Shown here piece by piece: positions 1-5,489 of a stretch of DNA of 8,853 bases. Under the pieces are notes generated by a model. It was given only the letters and a program-made list of their open reading frames with translations, ran no database searches and was not told the origin of the DNA. Each line of letters begins with the position of its first letter. The first letter of the stretch is position 1. This DNA is from an uncultured Kiloniellales bacterium (GTDB lineage: Bacteria > Pseudomonadota > Alphaproteobacteria > Kiloniellales > JAKSDN01), in NCBI GenBank assembly GCA_937974415.1, contig CALJXB010000290.1, positions 1 to 8,853 of the forward strand, given 5' to 3'. A program made the translations under genes and the position numbers.

Positions 1-950
1 TCACCGGAGCCAAGCCAATGACGGTTAATAGCAATGCGCAGACGGTGCTTCCGCATCGCGGTCCAGATAGCCATGATGACTTCGTTTTGTGCGTCCCACC
101 ATGGATCGTCACCATCGAAGTAATACCGAATACGGATTTCAATCCCTTCCTTGTTATATCCGAGCATATTGAAGTCCGGCTTCGGGTCACGACGGACGAA
201 TCTCGAGTGCTCGAGCTCTTTCGCGATGGCGCGGATGACAAGTTCTGGAGGTGCGGATAGCTCGACAGTAAAGTGCACGAAGTACTTGAAGCGGCCTGTT
301 GGCTCGCTGAAATTCAAGATGGTTCGATCGGCAACACCGCTGTTGGGGAATATGTACAGCGAATCTGTATGGGGGTTCTTGATCGAAATTGAACGCCAGT
401 TAATTTCGTAGACCTGTCCATAGATCTCGTCGATCTCCACATAATCGCCGATGCGCAACGCTTGGGTGGCATTCAATGCGACCCCCGAAAAGACTTCCCT
501 CAATGTTGACTGTGCTGCAAAACCAAAGACAAGCGCCACCACACCTGACGTTGCTAGGAGCCCGCCAATCGGCTCGTCATAGACGAAATGCATCACAAGC
601 AAGATCGCGAGGAGATAAATCGAAAGTGCGACGCCCTCGGTTATGATGACGGGCACTTTCCTCTGTCCCTGATCGGAGAGCAGTCCTTCCCAGAAAACGG
701 CGCGAACCACGGCGTTCAAAAGAAACGCAACACAAATGAGCAACGCAGATATGACGGCTCTTTCCACGTCTTCGACAAGATGCCCACCTCGGGCAAAATT
801 TAGCGCGGGACTGACGAGGAAGTAGACGACAGCAAGAAAGGCAAGTAGCTCCGCCGACGCACGGACGCGGTGAACCCTACCGGACACATACGCCGTTGCG
901 ATCCGCACCACCAACAATCCGGCGCAGGCGAGTATCCCGAACAAACCCAA
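1..950 (-). CDS. MscS-family mechanosensitive ion channel, 3' end cut by window edge
   Basis: Predicted inner-membrane channel that opens under membrane tension and releases solutes on osmotic downshock. I translated this frame by hand. It is open for 316 codons from a TTG at 950 and has no stop before base 1, so the C-terminus is missing. Hydrophobic segments lie at about residues 1-22, 32-51, 66-86 and 101-124. The MscS pore helix follows at about 129-163, including GVVALVFGFAAQSTLREVFS. The beta domain then shows LRIGDYVEI (165-173) and the typical stretch IFPNSGVADRTILNFSEP (200-217), followed by an alpha/beta vestibule region. The start is uncertain: an in-frame TAA at 984-986 rules out anything earlier, and no ATG occurs near the N-terminus. 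TTG at 950 or 944 lacks a ribosome site. A GGAGGG sits six bases before an in-frame ATC at 978-980, so the protein may begin there. The family call is firm; the subfamily and any extra C-terminal domain are unknown. Confidence 0.9.
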   Translation of the reverse strand, partial: MGLFGILACAGLLVVRIATAYVSGRVHRVRASAELLAFLAVVYFLVSPALNFARGGHLVEDVERAVISALLICVAFLLNAVVRAVFWEGLLSDQGQRKVPVIITEGVALSIYLLAILLVMHFVYDEPIGGLLATSGVVALVFGFAAQSTLREVFSGVALNATQALRIGDYVEIDEIYGQVYEINWRSISIKNPHTDSLYIFPNSGVADRTILNFSEPTGRFKYFVHFTVELSAPPELVIRAIAKELEHSRFVRRDPKPDFNMLGYNKEGIEIRIRYYFDGDDPWWDAQNEVIMAIWTAMRKHRLRIAINRHWLGSG

Positions 951-980
951 GGCCGGAATAATCTGTTGTAAAGTATCGAT

Positions 981-1293
981 TTCTTACCCTCCCGGTATAT
1001 CTTCTCCTCGAATAACAAGTTTCACAACACCATCACGATTGCCAACGCGATTGATACCGGCCGTGTTACGCATACAGCTGCTGTCAGTAGGAGAGTAAAA
1101 GAAGTTTATGGGTGTTCAACCCTAACGATGAGGCCGAAAGCAGAGCCGGACACAACACCGCAATCGCATGGGCACTGGGCTTAGCCGCAGAGAAAATGCA
1201 TGTCACGGAAGAGCGGCCGACGAGCATGGTTGTTTGGCTCGGCGGGATCGACGCCAATCCACATTTGCTGTCATGCCATGGCGGTTACCGTGC
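981..1293. other. Gene-poor gap between the MscS gene and glutamine synthetase
   Basis: About 310 bases with no convincing gene. A plus-strand frame of 72 codons (GTG at 1112 to 1330) begins FNPNDEAESRAGHN and contains AWALGLAAEKMHV. It overlaps the end of the glutamine synthetase gene by 37 bases, has no well-placed ribosome site (the nearest AGGAG is about 18 bases upstream), and matches nothing I recognise. On the minus strand only frames of about 44 codons appear. The stretch should hold the promoter of the MscS gene, but I could not pick convincing -35/-10 boxes. Confidence 0.4.
987..992 (-). promoter_or_regulatory. Shine-Dalgarno-like GGAGGG that points to an ATC start for the MscS gene
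   Basis: On the minus strand GGAGGG is followed by TAAGAA and then an in-frame ATC (980-978). That is an ideal spacing, but the codon is not a normal start. The TAA inside the spacer is in frame with the channel, so translation cannot come from upstream. The nearest standard start (TTG, 950) is more than 30 bases from this site. Either a near-cognate start is used or the true ATG was lost by mutation or a base error. Confidence 0.45.
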
Positions 1294-2337
1294 TTACGCA
1301 TTACCCATTTTTTCTAACGCCTGCGCATGAGCAACCTTTACTGTTTCCATGATCCTGTGAATGACTTGGTATGGATCCGCGTCAGACGCTGGTCGGCGGT
1401 CCTCTAGGTATCCCTTCCAGTCATGGGTGGTTGTGTAAATCGGGATCCGAATAGAGGCGCCCCTGTTGCTGGCCCCGAAGCTAAACCGGTCAATTGACGC
1501 GGTCTCATGCGCCCCTGTCAGACGCATTTCGTTACCCGCACCGTACACGGCAATGTGGTCCCGGTGAAAAGGCTCAAAGCCTTGACACAAGGCCTCAATG
1601 TAGTCTTTTCCACCAGTGTCGCGCAGATAATCGAAAGAAAAGTTAGTATGGAGCCCGGAACCATTCCAATCGCCTCTGATCGGTTTTGGGTCCATGTTCG
1701 CAACAAAGCCATACTTCTCAGATAAAAGGGAAAGCATGAAGCGCGCCATAATAAGGTCATCCGCCGCTCGCTTTGCTCCCTTTCCGAAGCACTGAAACTC
1801 CCACTGACCTAACATGACCTCAGCGTTGATGCCGGTCACGCCAATATCAGCTGCAACGCAAGCTTCGAAGTGTTCGTCGACTAAGTCTCGACCTTCCACG
1901 TTGTGAGCGCCCACGGCACAGTAGTATGGCCCTTGAGGTTCGGGGTATCCGCCTTCTGGAAAGCCAAGTGGCCGGCCATTCGAGGACATGAGGACATATT
2001 CTTGTTCGAAACCGAACCAGAATTCGGCACCTGCTTCATCATCAATGAGCGCTCGGTTGTTTGATTCGTGTCGACTTCCATCTTTGTTCAATACTTCGCA
2101 TAGCACGAAGTAACTATTTTCTCTAAGCGGACTCTTATAAACGCGTACTGGTTGGAGGATGCAATCGGAATCATGACCTTCGGCCTGACGCGTCGAACTC
2201 CCATCAAAACCCCACACCGGGACGCCCTCGTGATTTCCAACGAACGAATCCGCCTCAATCATCTGGCTTTTTGTTCGGATGTTGGCGGTTGGTTGGTACC
2301 CATCAAGCCAGATGTAATCGAGCCTGCACTTTGACAT
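1294..2337 (-). CDS. glnII: Type II glutamine synthetase (GSII, eukaryote-like)
   Basis: Condenses ammonia and glutamate to glutamine with ATP, in the cytoplasm. The 347-residue length fits GSII (about 330-350) rather than GSI (about 470). The N-terminus LDYIWLDGY and FDGSST (44-49) match rhizobial GlnII. Further landmarks are FGFEQEY (108-114, metal-ligand glutamates), GPYYCAVG (136-143), GINAEV (169-174), GQWEFQ (177-182), NGSGLHTNFS (225-234), RGASIRIP (292-299) and LEDRRP (311-316). All expected active-site motifs are present. The ATG at 2337 has GGGGAG about seven bases upstream. GSII lacks the adenylylation control used on GSI, so regulation is probably transcriptional; no sigma-54 -24/-12 box was seen in the 47-base gap to the DUF1476 gene. 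The GC content is well below the cell-wall operon to the right, which suggests acquisition or different selection. GSII in proteobacteria is patchy and best known from rhizobia, where GSI is usually also present. Confidence 0.95.
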   Translation of the reverse strand: MSKCRLDYIWLDGYQPTANIRTKSQMIEADSFVGNHEGVPVWGFDGSSTRQAEGHDSDCILQPVRVYKSPLRENSYFVLCEVLNKDGSRHESNNRALIDDEAGAEFWFGFEQEYVLMSSNGRPLGFPEGGYPEPQGPYYCAVGAHNVEGRDLVDEHFEACVAADIGVTGINAEVMLGQWEFQCFGKGAKRAADDLIMARFMLSLLSEKYGFVANMDPKPIRGDWNGSGLHTNFSFDYLRDTGGKDYIEALCQGFEPFHRDHIAVYGAGNEMRLTGAHETASIDRFSFGASNRGASIRIPIYTTTHDWKGYLEDRRPASDADPYQVIHRIMETVKVAHAQALEKMGNA

Positions 2338-2361
2338 GTCCGTTCTCCCCCCTTGGTTTCA

Positions 2362-2383
2362 AGCTGAGCTTATTGAGCTGAGC
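2362..2383 (-). repeat. Two direct copies of GCTCAGCT in the glnII leader
   Basis: Read on the minus strand, GCTCAGCT occurs twice (2383-2376 and 2369-2362), separated by CAATAA, giving a 14-base period. The second copy is part of the near-palindrome AAGCTCAGCTT. Both lie in the 47-base gap between the DUF1476 stop codon and the glnII ribosome site, so they could be a protein-binding site or mRNA structure acting on glnII. Chance is also possible for copies this short. Confidence 0.35.
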
Positions 2384-2384
2384 A

Positions 2385-2702
2385 TTATGCTGTTAACTGC
2401 GCCGTAGCCTGGGCCAGGCAATCATCCATCTGAGCGCGCACCGAACCATCACTGATATCCAATCCTTTCGATGCGAGATCAGTAAAAATCTTTAGTAAGA
2501 CTGCAGAGTCGCCATCCTTCTCGAATTGCAGCTCAACAATTTCGGAAGCATAGGCATTCGCATCACTCTCAGAGAGGCCCATCTGTTCTGCAGCCCAGAG
2601 CCCCAATAGTTTGTTGCGCCGCGCAATTATTCGGAAACGGAACTCCTCATCATGCTTATAGCGCGCTTCTTCTGATTTCTCTCGATTGTCGAAAGTTGAA
2701 AT
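2385..2702 (-). CDS. DUF1476 protein, F1-ATPase inhibitor zeta subunit family, with apparent ATT start
   Basis: Alphaproteobacterial zeta proteins bind the F1 part of ATP synthase and block wasteful ATP hydrolysis; the N-terminal segment is the inhibitory part in Paracoccus. The 105-codon frame matches the family from end to end: STFDNREK (2-9), KHDEEFRFR (16-24), ARRNKLLGLWAAE (27-39), GLSESDANAY (42-51), then a helical C-terminus with VRAQMDD (88-94). The reading frame has no ATG or GTG at its start. The first standard start codon is an internal TTG at 2606, which would remove the conserved first third. Family members usually begin M-T-T-F-D, and the equivalent codon here is ATT at 2702-2700, preceded by a run of ten G that could serve as a crude ribosome site. 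An in-frame TGA lies at 2727-2729. The gene is either expressed from a near-cognate start or recently damaged. It probably shares a transcript with glnII. Confidence 0.85.
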   Translation of the reverse strand: MSTFDNREKSEEARYKHDEEFRFRIIARRNKLLGLWAAEQMGLSESDANAYASEIVELQFEKDGDSAVLLKIFTDLASKGLDISDGSVRAQMDDCLAQATAQLTA

Positions 2703-2705
2703 TGG

Positions 2706-2715
2706 CCCCCCCCCC
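2706..2715 (-). repeat. Ten-base G homopolymer at the DUF1476 translation start
   Basis: Ten consecutive G on the minus strand (C on plus) end three bases before the presumed ATT start codon. The tract overlaps the place where a ribosome-binding site should be and is long enough for replication slippage. One extra G would fuse the DUF1476 frame to an upstream frame that is open back to about 2872 and contains TTG codons. The tract may also be a sequencing-length error. Confidence 0.6.
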
Positions 2716-2843
2716 TGTAGTCCGTATCAGCCTGGATGAGTGGGCGGCAATCTACTGTCTTGCACTTAGAAAACAAGCTTAAATCTTGTCGCAATGGACC
2801 GGCACGCCCTCTCTCGGATAGACGGTACGAGGTCCGCCGCACA

Positions 2844-3071
2844 TCACTCGCTAACTGCGGCACCCTCTCCAACTATCTCTTGCATCTCGGCCATGACCTG
2901 ATGCGCCCCATCTAAGTCGCCCCTTTTGCAAAGATGCTGCGCATCTTCATACAGCCCTTTTAGATCTTCGTACTGAGAATCAGAGAGCTTGTAAGCGGCA
3001 GGGCTTTTGATGAGCTTTTCAAGGTTGGTGAGGAGAGCTTCTGAGGTGTTCACTTTCGCAGACCTTTCCAT
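2844..3071 (-). CDS. Small helical protein of unknown function (about 75 residues)
   Basis: I do not recognise this protein. It is acidic toward the C-terminus and looks entirely helical: LLTNLEKLIKS near the N-terminus, LSDSQYEDLKGLYEDAQHL in the middle, then GDLDGAHQVMAEMQEIVGEG. The alternating charged and hydrophobic residues suggest a soluble helical bundle or a small partner protein; no transmembrane segment or signal peptide is seen. The start is uncertain. ATG at 3071 is chosen; a GTG at 3098 would add nine residues, and a GTG seven codons inside has a better-spaced AAAGG upstream. It lies on the same strand as the DUF1476 and glnII genes but about 140 bases upstream of them, so a shared operon is possible, not shown. 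Confidence 0.5.
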   Translation of the reverse strand: MERSAKVNTSEALLTNLEKLIKSPAAYKLSDSQYEDLKGLYEDAQHLCKRGDLDGAHQVMAEMQEIVGEGAAVSE

Positions 3072-3195
3072 TGCTCGAGACAATCGCAATAAAACCACAG
3101 TACGCTGCTGGAGCCAAATGGGGTGAAAATATATTTCCTTGGGGCCGCTTCGAGCTGCCGGTTACCCGTGCTCAGAACGCGCGCGCCTACCAGTC

Positions 3196-3637
3196 TCAGG
3201 TAATGACGAGCCGTGTCGGACCCGTCGACGCCGGGTAGTCACACTCGAGGTCAGCGAGATCCTCGTCCGAGAGTTTGAGCCAGATCGCCTGGTAGTTCGC
3301 CCGCACGTGCTCGAGCGATGAGGCTTTGGGGATCGACACCACACATGGCTGCCGCAGGGTCCAGGCCAGGGCAACGGCTTCTTCGGTCGTTCCGTGGCGA
3401 CGAGCGACCTCAGTAAGACTAGCCCGCTGCACGAGCCTGCCCTCATCCAGCGGAGAATAGGCCATCACAGCAACCTGGCGCTCGCTACACCACGGCAAGA
3501 GATCCCATTCCAATGACCTGCTAGTTGAGATTGTAGAGGACTTGATTGGCGACGATGTCAGCCCCACCACCCAAGCTCTCCGCTTTCTCCGTGGCCCTAA
3601 CATCGAGGTTGCTGACAGCGTAGTGGGCGGAAGGAAC
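3196..3637 (-). pseudogene. Truncated and frameshifted aldo/keto reductase
   Basis: Remnant of an NADPH-dependent aldo/keto reductase. The upstream frame reads HYAVSNLDV, then GGGADIVANQVLYNL, and hits a TAG at 3521-3523. The next frame continues TSRSLEWDLLPWC, VAVMAYSPLDEGRLVQ, VALAWTLRQPCVVSIPKAS and LKLSDEDLADLECDYP. In intact relatives these are continuous (YNLTRRGIEWDLLPWC type), so removing one base at about 3526 restores the frame. Only about 147 codons remain, against the usual 270-280. The N-terminal half, which carries the catalytic Asp, Tyr and Lys, is absent: an in-frame TAG lies at 3638-3640 and nothing AKR-like follows upstream. Both lesions make an active enzyme very unlikely. 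A shorter frame using an ATG at 3603 would give a 135-residue product with a foreign N-terminus; I treat that as an artefact of the frameshift. Confidence 0.88.
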
Positions 3638-4137
3638 CTACCATGAAGAAATACCTGCCCCCACCGATAGCGCCAAGCCTAAGTTCAGGCTCTTGGGGGC
3701 TAGGTGAAAGTGGCGATCTGATTGGGGCCGAGCGTTACAACCACACACCAGGCGCCAGTGCACGATCCTAGCTAGGTCAGGCCTGAGCGTGGCGAGGTCA
3801 CTCATGGCGGTCGTTGCTCTACGGGACCGACTTTGCCACGCTCGAAATATCCAACCAACTTAAAGGCAACATGACGCAGGCTGTCGCCCCGCGCGGGTGC
3901 GCCCAACAAATTCTCCAACGTAGGCTCAAAGGCGAAGGCGCTGGCAGCCAGCCCCAATGACGCATTAGCGATCCTCAATCGGACAATCCTAACTGCTGAC
4001 GCGTGACAGCTCACACATCAGTCCGACCGCCAGGATGCAATGGAAAAAGCCGTACCGAAGCCCCCAAATCCCAGTGTCTATACAAGGTCTAAAATTCTGA
4101 AATCTTGCGAATTTTTCGCCTAAGTATCTGAAATTAT
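3638..4137. other. Gene-free stretch between AKR pseudogene and tRNA-Lys
   Basis: About 500 bases without a supported gene. The best frames are a 70-codon minus-strand frame (3802-4014, beginning MSCHASAVRIVRL) and a 55-codon minus-strand frame (3638-3805). Neither has a ribosome site or a family I recognise. Just past the tRNA 3' end there is a short hairpin sequence, GCGAA-AAA-TTCGC (about 4107-4119), with only a weak T-run after it. CTGAAAT occurs twice in the same AT-rich patch (near 4098 and 4129). Together with the pseudogene this looks like decayed or rearranged DNA at an insertion hot spot. Confidence 0.5.
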
Positions 4138-4213
<76 letters not shown>

Positions 4214-4258
4214 ACTGGAAACGCCCGCGAAATAGGGCGAGCGCCATCCGGGAGGCGC

Positions 4259-4287
4259 TAGATAGCAAGTCGCGCCCGCCTTGTCGA
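4259..4287 (-). promoter_or_regulatory. Possible sigma-70-type promoter for tRNA-Lys
   Basis: On the minus strand TCGACA (five of six to TTGACA) is followed after 16 bases by CTATCT, or after 17 by TATCTA, about 45 bases upstream of the mature tRNA 5' end. Position and spacing suit an independent tRNA promoter in the gap after rodA. The -10 match is only fair. Confidence 0.4.
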
Positions 4288-4330
4288 TAGGCGTTTCTGC
4301 GCCGCCAGCTCGTAGTCGGCAGCGCGCCGC

Positions 4331-5485
4331 TCAGGTATCGCCGAGGCCGCGGCGCGGAATGCGGATGTCCCGGTGGATCCAGACCGACATGACCAAGCCG
4401 AAGGCGAGCATCACCGCCAGCATGGCGGTGCCGCCGTAGGAGATCAGCGGCAAGGGCACGCCGACCACCGGGATCAGCCCCATCACCATGGCAATGTTGA
4501 TAAAGACGTAAAGGAAGAGGTTGGCGGTGAGCCCGATCGCGAGGATGCGCCCGAACTGGTTGCGCGACCTGAGCGCGATGGCGAAGCCGTAGACGAACAG
4601 CAGGAAGAACAGGCCGAGCAGGACCAGGCCGCCGATCATGCCGAACTCCTCGGCCAGCATGGTGAAGATGAAGTCGGTCTGTTTCTCCGGCAGGAAGCTC
4701 AAGTGGCTCTGGGTGCCGGCGAGGAAGCCCTTGCCGCTGAGGCCGCCCGAGCCGAGGGCGATCTTGGACTGGAGGATATGGTAGCCGGCGCCCAAGGGGT
4801 CGCTCTCGGGATCGAGGAAGGTCAGCACCCGCTGGCGCTGGTAGTCCCTCAGGAACTGCCATCCGATCGGCACCGCCGCGCCGGCCATGACGGCGGCCAG
4901 GGCGAACATCCAGAGCCGCGCGCCGGCGACAAAGAAGACCGCGCCCGCCGCCATCAGCAGCATCATGGCGGTGCCGAGATCGGGTTGCTTGAGCACCAGG
5001 GCCGCCGGCGCCGTCACCAGGGCGAGCGGCACGACGAGGGTGGTCGGGCGCGCCAGCTCCTCGTCCCCTTGGCCGTGAAAAAAGCGCGCCAGCGCCACCA
5101 CCAGGGCGACCTTCATGACCTCGCTGGGCTGCAGCTGGATGACCTTGAGGTCGATCCAGCGCTGGGCGCCCATACCGGCGGTGCCGACGAATTCCACCGC
5201 GCCCAGCAGCAGCAGGGCGCCGAAATAGAGGCCATAGGCGTAGCGGAACCAGATGCGCACGTCGATCAGCGCCACCGCGAACATGAGGGCGAGTCCGGCG
5301 CCAAAGCGCACCGCCTGGCGCGAGGCCCAGGGGTCGATCGAGCCCTCGGCCGCGGAATACAGCATGGCGCAACCGACCGCGGCGATCAGCGTGATGACGA
5401 AGACAAGGCCCCAGTTGATCTGGCCGATCTTGTCCGCCAGGGAGATCTCGGGGTTGCGCTCGAAGGTCAGCCGGGAGACCGCCAT
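4331..5485 (-). CDS. rodA: Rod shape-determining protein RodA (SEDS peptidoglycan glycosyltransferase)
   Basis: Polymerises lipid II into glycan strands for lateral-wall growth, working with PBP2 in the elongasome; multi-pass inner-membrane protein. The 384 residues fit the family (about 370-415). Hydrophobic segments run from about 24-44 to 350-370. Signature motifs are present: QPSE (119-122), KQPDLGTA (166-173), the extracytoplasmic loop LPEKQTDFIF (265-274) with Asp271 equivalent to the essential SEDS aspartate, LAEEFG (277-282), and the C-terminal PLPLISYGGTAM signature (344-355). ATG at 5485 lies four bases after the mrdA stop codon. The only ribosome-site candidate is the G-run at the end of mrdA, so coupling to PBP2 translation is likely. 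It is the last protein gene of the cluster; the tRNA-Lys follows about 117 bases on. No clear intrinsic terminator was found. Confidence 0.97.
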   Translation of the reverse strand: MAVSRLTFERNPEISLADKIGQINWGLVFVITLIAAVGCAMLYSAAEGSIDPWASRQAVRFGAGLALMFAVALIDVRIWFRYAYGLYFGALLLLGAVEFVGTAGMGAQRWIDLKVIQLQPSEVMKVALVVALARFFHGQGDEELARPTTLVVPLALVTAPAALVLKQPDLGTAMMLLMAAGAVFFVAGARLWMFALAAVMAGAAVPIGWQFLRDYQRQRVLTFLDPESDPLGAGYHILQSKIALGSGGLSGKGFLAGTQSHLSFLPEKQTDFIFTMLAEEFGMIGGLVLLGLFFLLFVYGFAIALRSRNQFGRILAIGLTANLFLYVFINIAMVMGLIPVVGVPLPLISYGGTAMLAVMLAFGLVMSVWIHRDIRIPRRGLGDT

Positions 5486-5489
5486 GGGT

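Noticed and set aside
800..1018. 72-codon minus-strand frame starting MLFEEK at the MscS 5' end
   Set aside because: It is in another frame over the MscS N-terminus and shows no known motif, although its TTG start is upstream.
2770..2795. ACAAG...CTTGT hairpin followed by TTTT as a terminator after the small helical protein gene
   Set aside because: The stem is only five AT-rich base pairs; too unstable to call a terminator.
2627..2872. 81-codon minus-strand frame running through the G10 tract
   Set aside because: It overlaps the clear DUF1476 frame and its sequence is not protein-like; kept only as context for the slippage idea.
3618..3640. Possible partial copy of the tRNA-Lys 3' end as an attachment site (GTGGGCGGAAGGAACC)
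   Set aside because: It shares only GTGGGCG and scattered bases with the tRNA end and lies inside AKR pseudogene coding sequence; too weak for an att repeat.
3802..4014. 70-codon minus-strand frame beginning MSCHASAVRIVRL
   Set aside because: No ribosome site and no recognisable family; could be debris of an older gene but the sequence does not show which.
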